Of a stretch of 64,000 bases of DNA, positions 53,239 to 62,887 are shown piece after piece. A program made the translations under genes and the position numbers. Source of the stretch: RPQJ01 sp963696545. Lineage in GTDB: Bacteria; Pseudomonadota; Gammaproteobacteria; Steroidobacterales; Steroidobacteraceae. The notes beneath the pieces are model-generated. The model did not search any database. It was not told where the DNA came from and saw only the letters and a list, made by a program, of their open reading frames with translations. Positions within the stretch are counted from its first letter, which is position 1. Every line of letters begins with the position of its first letter. The DNA is taken from the NCBI GenBank assembly GCA_963696545.1, contig CAVOKQ010000008.1:124001-188000 (forward strand), given 5' to 3'.

Positions 53239-53837
53239 TGTCGCAAGCGCCCCGGTTGCTGCTCGTCGACAATTACGACAGCTTCACCTACAACCTGGTG
53301 CAGGCATTCCTCGTGCTCGGCGCCGACGTGCTGGTGCATCGCAACGATGCGATCACGGTCGAGGAGGCCGAGGCGCTGGCGCCGACGCATCTGTGCATCT
53401 CGCCGGGGCCTGGCACGCCGCACGATGCAGGCGTATCGATCGCGATGATCAAGGCGTTCGCAGGCCGCATCCCGGTCTTCGGCGTGTGCCTCGGCCACCA
53501 GTCGATCGTCGAGGCGCTCGGTGGCGACGTCGTGCGAGCCGGACGGCTGATGCACGGCAAGGTGTCGAACGTCGAGCACGACGGGCGTGGCATCTTTGCC
53601 GGCCTGCCGCAGCCTTTCGCTGCCGGTCGCTACCACTCGTTGATCGCGAAGCCCGAGACGTTGCCGAAGGTGCTCGAAGTCTCGGCGCGCACAGCCGAGG
53701 GCGAGATCATGGGCGTGCGGCACCGCGAGTTGGTCGTGGATGGAGTGCAGTTCCATCCCGAGAGCATCCTCACGCCGGACGGACCGAGGCTGATGGGGAA
53801 TTTCCTGTCGCTGCGCGGCGGCCGGCGCGGATCCTGA
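53238..53837 (+). CDS. trpG: TrpG, anthranilate synthase glutamine amidotransferase
   Basis: The 199-residue class I amidotransferase has VDNYDSFTYNLVQ, SPGPGTPHDAG, the nucleophile Cys in FGVCLGHQSI and the catalytic His/Glu in VQFHPESILTPDG. It supplies ammonia to TrpE, and may also serve PabB. The ATG overlaps the trpE TGA; a GTG one codon earlier is possible. Confidence 0.96.
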   Translation: MSQAPRLLLVDNYDSFTYNLVQAFLVLGADVLVHRNDAITVEEAEALAPTHLCISPGPGTPHDAGVSIAMIKAFAGRIPVFGVCLGHQSIVEALGGDVVRAGRLMHGKVSNVEHDGRGIFAGLPQPFAAGRYHSLIAKPETLPKVLEVSARTAEGEIMGVRHRELVVDGVQFHPESILTPDGPRLMGNFLSLRGGRRGS

Positions 53838-53850
53838 GCGAACACCGCTG

Positions 53851-54888
53851 ATGGCCGAACTGCGCGACATCCTCGAGCGACTGCTGCAGCGGCGCGATCT
53901 TGCCGAGGCGGAGGCGGGCGAATTGCTGGTGGCGCTCACCGATTCCTCGGTCGCGCCGGCGATGGCGGGCGCGCTGCTCGCCGCGCTGCGCGCAAAGGGA
54001 ATCACGGCCGACGAAGTGCGCGGCTTTGCAGGCGCGATGCGCGGGCTCGCGCGACGGCCTGAGTTGCCGCCGGGTCCGCCGGCCATCGACATCGTCGGTA
54101 CCGGCGGCGACGCGTCCGGCAGCTTCAATCTCTCGACGGGCGCATCGCTGCTGGTCGCGGCGATGGGCGTGCGAGTCGTGAAGCATGGCAACCGCTCCGT
54201 CTCGAGCCGTTCCGGCAGCGCCGACCTGCTCGAGGCACTGGGACTGCCGCTGCCGCTCGACGAACGGGCAGCCGGCGAATGCCTGGCCTCCACCGGCTTT
54301 ACGTTCCTGTTCGCGCCTCACTATCACCCGGCAATGAAGGAAGTCGCACCGGTGCGCCGCGCGCTCGGCGTGCGCACGGTGTTCAACCTGCTCGGGCCGC
54401 TGACGAATCCCGCGGAGCCGCCGTTCAGCCTGATCGGCGCCTACAGTAGCGATGCCGCGAAGCTGATGGCCGACACGCTCGCCGGCATGCCGATCGAGCG
54501 CGTCTTCGTGATCCACGGCGAGCCGGGCTGGGACGAGGCCACGCCGGTGGGACCGTTCGAACTGTACGACGTGCGACCCGGCAGCGTGCGGCGCGAGGTC
54601 CGCGACCCGGCGACACTCGGCATGGCGCGTTGCAGGCCGCAGGATCTCGCGGGAGGCGACGCCGCGCGCAACGCCGCTGGACTGCGCGCCGTGTTCGAGG
54701 GACGCGATCGAGGTCCGCATCGAGACGCGATCGTGCTGAACACCGCGCTCGCACTCGAGGTCACCGGTGCGGTGCCGAACGCCGCCGAAGGGGTGCGCGC
54801 AGCGCAGGAATCAATCGACCGTGGCGACGCAGCGCGACTGCTGGACCGACTTGCGGAGTTCGGGCGCGGCATGCACAAGGATCGCTGA
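53851..54888 (+). CDS. trpD: TrpD, anthranilate phosphoribosyltransferase
   Basis: The 345-residue enzyme has the PRPP loop DIVGTGGDASGSFNLSTGA, the KHGNRSVSSRSGSADLLEALG anthranilate region (first 20 residues of it are diagnostic) and FAPHYHPAMKEVAPVRRAL. It transfers phosphoribose to anthranilate. It begins 13 bases after trpG and is a separate polypeptide, unlike the TrpGD fusion of enterics. Confidence 0.97.
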   Translation: MAELRDILERLLQRRDLAEAEAGELLVALTDSSVAPAMAGALLAALRAKGITADEVRGFAGAMRGLARRPELPPGPPAIDIVGTGGDASGSFNLSTGASLLVAAMGVRVVKHGNRSVSSRSGSADLLEALGLPLPLDERAAGECLASTGFTFLFAPHYHPAMKEVAPVRRALGVRTVFNLLGPLTNPAEPPFSLIGAYSSDAAKLMADTLAGMPIERVFVIHGEPGWDEATPVGPFELYDVRPGSVRREVRDPATLGMARCRPQDLAGGDAARNAAGLRAVFEGRDRGPHRDAIVLNTALALEVTGAVPNAAEGVRAAQESIDRGDAARLLDRLAEFGRGMHKDR

Positions 54889-54897
54889 GGGAAGCAC

Positions 54898-55722
54898 GTG
54901 TCATTACTCGCCGACATGGTGCGTTCGAGCTTCCGCCGCGTCGCGGAGGCACATGAGCGCATGCCGGAGGCCGCGCTCCGGGCCGCCGCGCTCGGAACGC
55001 CGGCGCCGCCACCGCTGCAGCTCGACGCCGAGGGGTTCGACGTGATCGCGGAGCTGAAGCTGCGCTCGCCCTCGGTGGGCGACCTGTCCGCCAGCACGAT
55101 CGATCCGGTGCGCCGGCTCGAGGAATACGCGGAAGGCGGCGCCGCGATCTGCTCGATCCTGACGGAGCCGACGCTGTTCGACGGCGACCTCGAGCACCTG
55201 CGCCTTGCGGCCGACACGCTGCAACCATACGGCGTGCCGGCGATGCGCAAGGATTTCCTGGTCGATCCATACCAGGTGCTGGAAGCGCGTGCGTACGGTG
55301 CCTCCGGCGTGCTGCTCATCGTGCGCATGGTGCCGCACGATCGGCTGGTCGCGATGATGGACTGTGCGGCCGAGCTCGGGCTCTTCGTGCTGCTCGAGGC
55401 ATTCAGCGCGAGCGACCTGCAGGTCGCGGAGAAGATTGCACGAGAGCGACAGGGGCGCAGCGAGCAGGTGCTGATGGGCCTCAACTGCCGCGACCTCGAC
55501 ACGCTCGAGATCGACTTCAATCGCTTCGCGCAGCTGCGCAGCCGCATGCCGCTGCAATGGCCGTGCGTTGCCGAGAGCGGCGTGCAGACGCCCGAGGATG
55601 CCGCGCATGTCGCGCAGCTCGGCTACCGACTCGCGCTGGTTGGCACCAGCCTGATGCGGCGCAAGGACGCGGCGCACGCCGTACGCGAGCTGATCCAGGC
55701 CGGTCGCAAGGCGCGGCAATGA
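54898..55722 (+). CDS. trpC: TrpC, indole-3-glycerol-phosphate synthase
   Basis: The 274-residue TIM barrel has VIAELKLRSPSVGDL (catalytic Lys), SILTEPTLFDGDLEHL, MRKDFLVDPYQVLEARAYGA, GLNCRDLDTLEID and VAESGVQTPEDAA. It starts at a GTG at 54898 with a GAGG nearby. It is separate from TrpF here, whose gene follows after seven bases. Confidence 0.97.
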   Translation: MSLLADMVRSSFRRVAEAHERMPEAALRAAALGTPAPPPLQLDAEGFDVIAELKLRSPSVGDLSASTIDPVRRLEEYAEGGAAICSILTEPTLFDGDLEHLRLAADTLQPYGVPAMRKDFLVDPYQVLEARAYGASGVLLIVRMVPHDRLVAMMDCAAELGLFVLLEAFSASDLQVAEKIARERQGRSEQVLMGLNCRDLDTLEIDFNRFAQLRSRMPLQWPCVAESGVQTPEDAAHVAQLGYRLALVGTSLMRRKDAAHAVRELIQAGRKARQ

Positions 55723-55729
55723 GCCGGGC

Positions 55730-56353
55730 ATGACGCGCCTGTGGATCAAGATCTGCGGTCTCACGACGCGTGAGGCGATCGAGGCGGCCGCGGACGCGGG
55801 CGCCGATGCCGTCGGGTTCGTGTTCCACGAGTCATCGCCGCGCAACCTCGCGGTCGACGAGGCGATCGACCTGCAGTCCGCGGTGCCGTCGCGAGTGGAG
55901 CGGGTTGCCGTGTTCATGCACCCGTCGCAGCAGTTCGTCGATGAGGTCGTCGCAGCCATCCGCCCCGACTGGGTGCAGACCGACCTCGAGGACTTTGCGT
56001 TGCTGCGCCTGCCGCGGGAGCAGGGCGCGTTGCCGGTGCTGCGCAGCGGACGCGCGTTGCGCGAGCCGTTGCCGGAGCGCTGCCTGCTGGAGAGCGCGCG
56101 CAGCGGCATGGGTGAGCCCGCCGACTGGCACGAAGCCGCTCGTGTCGCGACCGCGACGCAGGTCGTGCTCGCGGGTGGGCTCGACGAGCGCAATGTCGGC
56201 GAGGCGGTGCGCACGGTGCGCCCGTTCGGCGTCGACGTGAGCTCCGGCGTGGAATCGAGTCGCGGCGTCAAGGACGTCGCACGTATTCGTGAATTCATCC
56301 GGGCAGCCCGTGCGGCGGAGTCCGGCCGGATGAACGAGGAGAATCGCCGATGA
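55730..56353 (+). CDS. trpF: TrpF, phosphoribosylanthranilate isomerase
   Basis: The 207-residue barrel starts IKICGLTTREAIEAAADAGA (catalytic Cys), has GFVFHESSPRNLAVDEA and VAVFMHPS. Its closing region LAGGLDERNVGEAV then FGVDVSSGVESSRGVKD carries the catalytic Asp and phosphate site. It overlaps trpB by four bases (ATGA). Confidence 0.96.
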   Translation: MTRLWIKICGLTTREAIEAAADAGADAVGFVFHESSPRNLAVDEAIDLQSAVPSRVERVAVFMHPSQQFVDEVVAAIRPDWVQTDLEDFALLRLPREQGALPVLRSGRALREPLPERCLLESARSGMGEPADWHEAARVATATQVVLAGGLDERNVGEAVRTVRPFGVDVSSGVESSRGVKDVARIREFIRAARAAESGRMNEENRR

Positions 56354-57594
56354 GAATCGAGTCGCTGAAGATCGATCGCGAGGCACTGCTGGCACAGATG
56401 CTGAGCGGCGCGTTCCCCGACGAACGGGGCCGCTTCGGGCCGTTCGGCGGCCGCTACGTGCCGGAGACGCTGGTGCCCGCGCTCGATCGCCTCGAGGAAG
56501 GCGTGCGCACGATCCTGCGCGATCCGGAATTCCGCGCCGAGTTCGAATCGGAACTGCGCACCTGGGTCGGCCGGCCGACGCCGCTGACGCTGGCGCGCGA
56601 ACTGTCACGCCGCTGGGGCGCGGAGGTCTGGCTGAAGCGCGAGGACCTTGCGCACACGGGCGCGCACAAGATCAACAACGCGATCGGCCAGGCGCTGCTC
56701 GCAATGCGGCTCGGCGCGAAGCGCATCGTCGCCGAGACCGGCGCCGGGCAGCACGGCGTGGCATCGGCCGCGGCGTGCGCGCGCCTCGGCATGCCGTGCG
56801 TGGTCTACATGGGTGCGGTGGACATGGAGCGCCAGGCGCCGAACGTCGGACGCATGAAGCTGCTCGGCGCCGAGGTCGTGCCGGTGACGAGTGGTGACCA
56901 GACGTTGCGCGCGGCGATCGACGAAGCACTGCGCGACTGGGTCTCGGACCCGAACGGCACGTACTACCTGCTCGGCTCCGCAGTCGGGCCGCACCCGTAT
57001 CCGTACCTCGTGCGCGAGTTCCAGTCGGTGATCGGCATCGAGGCGCGCGCGCAGATGCTCGACCAGGCGGGCGCATTGCCCGACGTCGTCGTCGCCTGCG
57101 TGGGCGGCGGCTCGAACGCCATCGGCATCTTCCACCCGTTCGTGACGGACATGGACGTGAAGCTGCTCGGGCTGGAGGCGGGCGGCACCGGCACGGGTCT
57201 CGGGCAGAATGCGGCGTCGCTCGCGTACGGCACGCCGGGCGTGCTGCAGGGCTGCTACTCGCTGCTGCTGCAGGACCAGCACGGCCAGATCCAGGAGACG
57301 CATTCGGTATCGGCCGGCCTCGATTATCCGGGCGTGGGCCCGGAGCACGCGCTGCTCGCGAGCGTCGGTCGCGTGAAGTACGAGGCCGCGGAGGACGACG
57401 AGTCGCTGGCCGCGCTCGCCGAGTGCTGCCAGGCCGAGGGCATCCTGCCCGCGATCGAGAGCGCTCACGCATTTGCCGGCGCGAAGCGCTACGCACGCGA
57501 GAACCCGGGCAGCCGCATCCTGATCGGGCTGTCGGGCCGCGGCGACAAGGACATGCCGACGCTGCAGCGCACGCTGCTGAAGGGGAAGCTGTGA
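56350..57594 (+). CDS. trpB: TrpB, tryptophan synthase beta chain
   Basis: The 414-residue PLP enzyme has GRFGPFGGRYVPETLVPAL, the PLP Lys107 in AHTGAHKINNAIGQ, AETGAGQHGVASAAACA and the phosphate loop VGGGSNAIGIFHPF. It joins indole and serine. The start overlaps trpF; trpA follows with a TGATG overlap, so the two subunits are made in step. Confidence 0.97.
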   Translation: MRIESLKIDREALLAQMLSGAFPDERGRFGPFGGRYVPETLVPALDRLEEGVRTILRDPEFRAEFESELRTWVGRPTPLTLARELSRRWGAEVWLKREDLAHTGAHKINNAIGQALLAMRLGAKRIVAETGAGQHGVASAAACARLGMPCVVYMGAVDMERQAPNVGRMKLLGAEVVPVTSGDQTLRAAIDEALRDWVSDPNGTYYLLGSAVGPHPYPYLVREFQSVIGIEARAQMLDQAGALPDVVVACVGGGSNAIGIFHPFVTDMDVKLLGLEAGGTGTGLGQNAASLAYGTPGVLQGCYSLLLQDQHGQIQETHSVSAGLDYPGVGPEHALLASVGRVKYEAAEDDESLAALAECCQAEGILPAIESAHAFAGAKRYARENPGSRILIGLSGRGDKDMPTLQRTLLKGKL

Positions 57595-58379
57595 TGACCA
57601 CGCCGCGCGACACGATCAGCGACGCGATTCGCGCGACGGCCGCCTCGGGACGCCCGGCCGTCGTCGGGTTCATGACCGCGGGATTCCCGGACCGGGCCGG
57701 CTTTCGTGCCAACCTCGCGGCGATCGGCGGCCAGGCCGACGTCGTCGAGATCGGCGTGCCGTTCAGCGACCCGATGGCCGACGGCATGACGATCCAGCGC
57801 GCGAGCCAGGTCTCGCTGCTGGGCGGATTCACGCTGCCGTGGCTGCTCGACGAACTGCGCGGCATGCAGCCGAAGCCGAAGGCGCCGCTGCTGCTGATGA
57901 GCTACCTCAATCCGCTGCTGGCGTACGGCCTCGACAGGCTGCCCGAAGCTGCGGTGCAGGCGGGGGTGTCGGGATTCATCATTCCCGACCTGCCATACGA
58001 GGAGAGCGCTGAGGTGCGCGCGGCGTTCGACCGGGTCGGCGTCGCGCTGGTGCAGATGGTCACGCCCGTCACGCCGCCCGAGCGCACCAGGATGCTCTGC
58101 GAGGCGAGCCAGGGATTCGTCTACGCGGTGACGATGACCGGCACCACCGGCAAGAGCGTCGCAGTGCCCGACGACGTGCTCGCCTACATGGACCGCGTGC
58201 GCGCCGTGTCGCCGATCCCGGTGTGCGCAGGATTCGGCATCCGCGGTCCGGAACAGGTGACGCGGATGAAGGGCCACGTGGACGGCGTGGTCGTCGGCTC
58301 GGCGCTCGTCGAGGTGCTGGAGCGCGGCGAAGATGCCGCCGCATTCCTCAAGTCGCTTACCGGGGCCGCTTCCGGCTGA
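57594..58379 (+). CDS. trpA: TrpA, tryptophan synthase alpha chain
   Basis: The 261-residue TIM barrel has FMTAGFPDRAGF, VVEIGVPFSDPMADGMTIQ with catalytic Glu52 and Asp63 (the E. coli 49/60 spacing), FIIPDLPYEES, YAVTMTGTTGKS and CAGFGIRGPEQV. It cleaves indoleglycerol phosphate and passes indole to TrpB. It is the last trp gene and is followed after 18 bases by a LOG-family gene that may share the transcript. Confidence 0.97.
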   Translation: MTTPRDTISDAIRATAASGRPAVVGFMTAGFPDRAGFRANLAAIGGQADVVEIGVPFSDPMADGMTIQRASQVSLLGGFTLPWLLDELRGMQPKPKAPLLLMSYLNPLLAYGLDRLPEAAVQAGVSGFIIPDLPYEESAEVRAAFDRVGVALVQMVTPVTPPERTRMLCEASQGFVYAVTMTGTTGKSVAVPDDVLAYMDRVRAVSPIPVCAGFGIRGPEQVTRMKGHVDGVVVGSALVEVLERGEDAAAFLKSLTGAASG

Positions 58380-58397
58380 CAACGACGGAACCGTCGC

Positions 58398-58955
58398 ATG
58401 CACTTCGCCGTCTGCGTCTTCTGCGGTTCCTCAGATGGATCCGATCCCGCGTTCGCCGACGCGGCGCGGACGCTGGGCGTCGAGATCGCGCGCCGCGGCT
58501 GGACGCTCGTGTACGGCGGCGGCAGCGTCGGGCTCATGGGCATCCTCGCGGATGCGGCGCTTGGCGCAGGCGGGCGCGTGGTCGGCGTGATACCGCGCTT
58601 CCTGTACGAGTGGGAGGTCGGCCACGACGATCTCACGGAGCTCGAGATCGTCGAGACGCTGACGGAACGCAAGGTGCGCATGGGCGACCTCGCCGACGCA
58701 TTCCTGAGCCTGCCGGGCGGCATCGGCACGATGGACGAGTTGTTCGAAGCCCTGAGCTGGGCGCAGCTCGGCCTGGAGACCAAGCCGAACGGGCTGCTGA
58801 ACATCAGCGGTTATTACGACGGGCTGATCGCGTTCCTCGACCAAGCGGTGCAGTCGGGCTTCGTGAAGCCGAAGCATCGCGCGCTGCTCCACGTGGGCAG
58901 CGATCCGCCGGAGCTTCTCGATCGACTCGCTATGCGGTCGCGACCGTCGTCCTGA
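58398..58955 (+). CDS. LOG-family protein (TIGR00730, putative nucleoside-5'-monophosphate phosphoribohydrolase)
   Basis: The 185-residue Rossmann protein has CVFCGSSDGSDPAF, LVYGGGSVGLMGILADAAL and the signature LPGGIGTMDELFEALSWAQ. These are shared with cytokinin-activating LOG enzymes and bacterial PpnN-like hydrolases that release ribose 5-phosphate from nucleotides. The bacterial role is not settled. Its 3' end overlaps the convergent HD-domain gene by 26 bases. Confidence 0.9.
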   Translation: MHFAVCVFCGSSDGSDPAFADAARTLGVEIARRGWTLVYGGGSVGLMGILADAALGAGGRVVGVIPRFLYEWEVGHDDLTELEIVETLTERKVRMGDLADAFLSLPGGIGTMDELFEALSWAQLGLETKPNGLLNISGYYDGLIAFLDQAVQSGFVKPKHRALLHVGSDPPELLDRLAMRSRPSS

Positions 58956-59928
58956 GGTGGTCGATCACCAGCGTCCGCATGTTCTGCAGCGGATTTTTTT
59001 CCCAGGTGAAGCAGGGCGGCTGGCGTCGCAGCATCGACCAGCGGCGGGTCTGCAGCACCTGCTTCAGGTACTCGAGGTTGCCGTCGATCGCTTCCATGTA
59101 GGGATTGCGGCCGCCGAACAGCACCTCGAAATAACGGTATGCGCCGCCGAACTCGCCATCGAGCCGCGTGCGCATGGTCTCCGCGACGAACTCGGGCGTA
59201 TGCCGCAGCACGTCGAGTCCGGAGCCATACACCACGTCGAGCCCGCCGTCGTCCTTGCGTGACAGCGCCACTCCGCCGAGCACGAACTCGGGGTACAGGC
59301 GGTCGCGGCATTTCTCGAGGTAACAGCGATCCGACATCTGCGCGACCATGTCCGCGGTGCCGACCAGATGCCCGACCTTGCGGTCGCGCGGGTCGTCGAG
59401 GCGGATCTGGTCGAACGCCAGTTCATAACCGGTGAAATGCACGATCTGCGTCGCCACCGGCACCCAGTCCGCCATGCCGATCGTCGGCAGGTAGCGCGCC
59501 AGGAAACGCGCGCTGCGGCCCACATGCGTCCGGGTGAACTCCGCTCCGTTACGGTGCTGAGTATCGTCGGTCTGGCGGATGTAGCCCGCGTCGTGGAACA
59601 GCGCCACGACGATGCCCATCACCGCGCGATCGGCACCGAGCCGCTGGTCGGGAGTGTGCGACTTGTCGTAGCCCGCGAGCAGGCGCGCCATCGCGAGCGT
59701 GTCGTCGAGCGTGTGCTGCAGGTCGTGGTAGACGGTGTCGCAGCCGAAGTAGCCGGGGAACTGCCCGTTGAACAGGCGCTCGAAATCCCCGAAAGCGGCG
59801 GTGATGCGATCCGCGTGACTGCCCGGCCAGGTCTGTGCAAACAGCTCCTCGACCGCACGGCGAACCGCCGCAACCGAGCTTACCTGTACGGTGTTGGTGA
59901 CGTCGTAGTCGCTGCGTCGATACCGCAT
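58930..59928 (-). CDS. HD-domain (metal phosphohydrolase-like) protein
   Basis: The 332-residue protein has an HD-type site: the first His-Asp in YHDLQHTLDD, the second in VVALFHDAGYIRQTDD, a further His in VHFTGYELA and the Asp in GTADMVAQMSDR. The pattern is close to cyclic-nucleotide phosphodiesterase and HDc-superfamily folds, but I cannot name a substrate. The C-terminal third (GGRNPYMEAIDGNLEYLKQV) is not recognised. Cytoplasmic. Confidence 0.78.
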   Translation of the reverse strand: MRYRRSDYDVTNTVQVSSVAAVRRAVEELFAQTWPGSHADRITAAFGDFERLFNGQFPGYFGCDTVYHDLQHTLDDTLAMARLLAGYDKSHTPDQRLGADRAVMGIVVALFHDAGYIRQTDDTQHRNGAEFTRTHVGRSARFLARYLPTIGMADWVPVATQIVHFTGYELAFDQIRLDDPRDRKVGHLVGTADMVAQMSDRCYLEKCRDRLYPEFVLGGVALSRKDDGGLDVVYGSGLDVLRHTPEFVAETMRTRLDGEFGGAYRYFEVLFGGRNPYMEAIDGNLEYLKQVLQTRRWSMLRRQPPCFTWEKNPLQNMRTLVIDHLRTTVATA

Positions 59929-60019
59929 CGCCGGATTCTTCGTCTTCTCGGCGGCTCGCGGCCGCCCCAGTCATCGATATTGCCGCGAGTGTATGCCTTC
60001 GCCGCAGGAACACCAGAGT

Positions 60020-60050
60020 AAAAAAAACCGACACCCGGCGGGACCGCGCC
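60020..60050 (-). terminator. Possible intrinsic terminator after xthA
   Basis: On the minus strand a short stem GGCG...CGCC (60050-60037) precedes GGGTGTCGG and eight consecutive T residues (plus-strand A-run 60020-60027). The T-run is strong but the stem is only four base pairs and touches the xthA stop codon, so confidence is modest. Confidence 0.42.
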
Positions 60051-60817
60051 TATATGTCAAACCTCGCGAGCACCGGCGTGTGGTCCGAGGGCCGCTCCAG
60101 CTTCCGCGGGGCCTTGTCGATGAGACTTGCCACGCACTTTTCGGCCAGTTTCGTGCTCGCCAGGATCAGGTCGATTCTGAGACCCGCGTTGCGCCGGAAA
60201 GCCATCATCCGGTAGTCCCACCACGAGAAGCTCTTGTCCGGTTGCTCGAAGCGCCGGAAGCAGTCCTGCAGCCCGAGCGCCAGCAGTGCCCGCAGCGCCG
60301 AGCGCTCCGGCTCGCTCACGTGCACCGAGCCCTCCCACGCCTTGGGGTCGTGCACGTCGCGGTCCTCGGGTGCGACGTTGTAGTCACCGAGCACGACCAG
60401 CTGCGGGTGACGCTCGAGCTCGCCGGCGACGTGCTTCGTCAGCGCCTCGAACCAGCGCAGCTTGTACTCGAACTTGTCCGAGCCCACGGTCTGCCCGTTC
60501 GGCACGTACACGTCGATCACGCGCACACCCGCGACCGTCGCCGCGAGCACGCGCTTCTGCTCGTCCTCGAAGCCGGGGATCCCTGCCACGACGTCCGCCA
60601 GCGGCTGCTTCGCGAGAATTGCCACGCCGTTGTATGTGCGCTGTCCGTTGAACGCGACGTGCATGCCGAGCGCCTCGATTTCCTCGCGCGGGAAGTCGGG
60701 GTCCGGCAGCTTCGTCTCCTGCAGCGCGATCACGTCTACGGGATTCGCCGCTAGCCAGTCCTTCAGGTGCGGCAGCCGCACGCGCAGCGAGTTGACGTTC
60801 CAGGTCGCGATCAGCAT
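60050..60817 (-). CDS. xthA: XthA-type exodeoxyribonuclease III
   Basis: The 255-residue enzyme begins MLIATWNVNSLRVRLPHLKD and contains the catalytic set of the endonuclease/exonuclease/phosphatase fold: ALQETKLPD (Glu), IDVYVPNG, VVLGDYNVAPEDRDV (Asp and Asn) and SDHTPVLARFDI (Asp-His). It cuts at abasic sites and degrades 3' ends in base-excision repair. Start ATG at 60817, two bases after the prlC stop, so it is likely co-transcribed with prlC. Confidence 0.95.
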   Translation of the reverse strand: MLIATWNVNSLRVRLPHLKDWLAANPVDVIALQETKLPDPDFPREEIEALGMHVAFNGQRTYNGVAILAKQPLADVVAGIPGFEDEQKRVLAATVAGVRVIDVYVPNGQTVGSDKFEYKLRWFEALTKHVAGELERHPQLVVLGDYNVAPEDRDVHDPKAWEGSVHVSEPERSALRALLALGLQDCFRRFEQPDKSFSWWDYRMMAFRRNAGLRIDLILASTKLAEKCVASLIDKAPRKLERPSDHTPVLARFDI

Positions 60818-60819
60818 GG

Positions 60820-62838
60820 TCAGGCCGCGAGACCCATCTGCCGGAGCAGCGGCTCGATCTCCGGCTTGCGGCCGCGGAACTCGACGAATGCCTCCATTGC
60901 GTCGCGGCTGCCGCCCCGCTCGAGTATCGAGTTGAGGAAGCGGCGGGCGGTCGCGCGATGGAACACGCCGTGTTCCTCGAACGCACCGAAAGCGTCGGCG
61001 GAAAGCACCTCGGCCCACTTGTAGCTGTAGTAGCCCGCTGCGTAGCCGCCGGAGAAGATGTGCTGGAAGCTGTGCGGGAAGCGGTTGAACGCCGGCGGCC
61101 GCACGACGGCCACCTCGTTACGGACTTCGGCCAGCGTCTCGGCGATGCGTGGCGGGCTGCCCGGCTGGTACTCGGCGTGCAGCCGGAAATCGAACAGCGC
61201 GAACTCGAGCTGGCGCACGGTCTGCATGCCGGCCTGGAACGTGCGCGTGCCCTGCAGCTTCGTCAGCATCTCGATCGGCAGCGGCTCGCCGGTGTCGACG
61301 TGCGCTGAGATCAGCGGCAGCACCTCGTCGCGCCACGCGAAGTTCTCCATGAACTGGCTCGGCAGCTCGACCGCGTCCCACGGCACGCCGTTGATGCCTG
61401 CGACGCTCGGGTAGTCCACGCGCGTGAGCATGTGGTGCAGCCCGTGGCCGAACTCGTGGAACAGCGTCAGCACGTCCTGATGGGTCAGCAGCGAAGGCCG
61501 GTCACCCACGGGCGGCGTGAAGTTGCAGACCAGGTACGCAACCGGCAGTGACTGGTCGCCGGACATCCGCATGCGGCCCACGCATTCGTCCATCCACGCG
61601 CCACCGCGCTTCTTCGGCCGCGCATACAGGTCGAGGAAGAATCCGCCGCGCGGCGTGCCGTCGCGTTCGACAATGTCGAAGTAGCGCACGTCCGGATGAT
61701 AGACGGCGGTATCGGGCCGTCCGACGATGCGCACGCCGTAGAGCCGCGTGACGACGGTGAACAGGCCCGCGAGCACGCGCGGCAGCGGGAAATACGGCCG
61801 CAGCGCCTCTTCCGACACGTCCAGACGCTCACGCTTCATGCGCTCGGAATAGAACCCGACGTCCCACGACTGCAGCGGCCGGCCCGCGAACTTCTCCAGT
61901 TCGGCAAACTCGCGCTGCGCCGCCTGGCGGCTCACTCGCGCGAGCTCGCGCAGGAATTCCAGCACTTCGGCCGGCGCGTGCGCCATCTTGGTCGCGAGCG
62001 AGTACTCGGCGAAGCTCGAAAAGCCCACGAGATTCGCAGCCTCGTGCCGCAGCGCCAGGACCTCGGCCATCAGCGGCGTGTTGTCCCACTGCCCTGCGTG
62101 TGGCCCCTGGTCCGAGGCGCGGGTCACCCAGGCCTCGTAGAACTCGCGGCGCAGCGGCTCGCTCTCGGAGTGCGTCATCACGGCCTGGTAGTTCGGCGCG
62201 TCGAGTGGCAGCAGCCAGCCGGGCTTGCCCGCGGCTTCCGCGGCCTGGCGCGCGCGTTGTACCGTCGTCGACGGCAGTCCGGCGAGCTCGGCTTCGTCAG
62301 ACACTTCGCGGGACCACGCGTTGGTGGCGTCGAGCACGTTCTCGTCGAACTTCGCCTGCACGGTCGCGAGTTTCTCCATGATCTGGCCGAAGCGCTGCTT
62401 GCGATCCGCCGGCAGCGAGACACCGGCAAGGCGGAAGTCGCGCAGCGCGTTCTCGAGCAGCTTGCGCTGGGTCGGATCGAGGCGCTCGCCCTCGGCATCC
62501 ATCACGCGCTGGTAGGCCGCGCAGAGGCGCGCGTTCTGCGCGAGCTCCGTGTGATACGCGGTCAGCAGCGGCAGGCACGCGTTGTAGGCGGCGCGCAGCT
62601 CATCGCTGTTCATCACGCCGTTCAGGTGGCCCACCGGCGACCACGCGCGCGCCAGGCGGTGATGCATGCGCTCGATCGGCGCCACGAGACCGTCCCAGCC
62701 TTCGGCGCCGCCGTCGAGCAGCGATACGAGCGTGCGGCGGTTGCGCTCGAGCAGTTGCCGGACGGCTGGCTCGACGTGTGCGGCCTCGATCGCCGGGAAG
62801 TCCGGCAGCGGGGAATCCGTGAGCAGGGGGTTGGTCAT
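60820..62838 (-). CDS. prlC: PrlC/OpdA, oligopeptidase A (M3 family)
   Basis: The 672-residue metallopeptidase has the zinc motif TLFHEFGHGLHHML (HEFGH), the downstream Glu ligand region ELPSQFMENFAW and the C-terminal GGYAAGYYSYKWAEVLSADAF (cut at 20 residues it is diagnostic for M3). It degrades cytoplasmic oligopeptides, including cleaved signal peptides. Full length and apparently intact. It precedes xthA. Confidence 0.95.
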   Translation of the reverse strand: MTNPLLTDSPLPDFPAIEAAHVEPAVRQLLERNRRTLVSLLDGGAEGWDGLVAPIERMHHRLARAWSPVGHLNGVMNSDELRAAYNACLPLLTAYHTELAQNARLCAAYQRVMDAEGERLDPTQRKLLENALRDFRLAGVSLPADRKQRFGQIMEKLATVQAKFDENVLDATNAWSREVSDEAELAGLPSTTVQRARQAAEAAGKPGWLLPLDAPNYQAVMTHSESEPLRREFYEAWVTRASDQGPHAGQWDNTPLMAEVLALRHEAANLVGFSSFAEYSLATKMAHAPAEVLEFLRELARVSRQAAQREFAELEKFAGRPLQSWDVGFYSERMKRERLDVSEEALRPYFPLPRVLAGLFTVVTRLYGVRIVGRPDTAVYHPDVRYFDIVERDGTPRGGFFLDLYARPKKRGGAWMDECVGRMRMSGDQSLPVAYLVCNFTPPVGDRPSLLTHQDVLTLFHEFGHGLHHMLTRVDYPSVAGINGVPWDAVELPSQFMENFAWRDEVLPLISAHVDTGEPLPIEMLTKLQGTRTFQAGMQTVRQLEFALFDFRLHAEYQPGSPPRIAETLAEVRNEVAVVRPPAFNRFPHSFQHIFSGGYAAGYYSYKWAEVLSADAFGAFEEHGVFHRATARRFLNSILERGGSRDAMEAFVEFRGRKPEIEPLLRQMGLAA

Positions 62839-62887
62839 CGCGCGCCCGGTCGGTTTGAACGAGCGGCCATTCTATGCTGATCGCGGC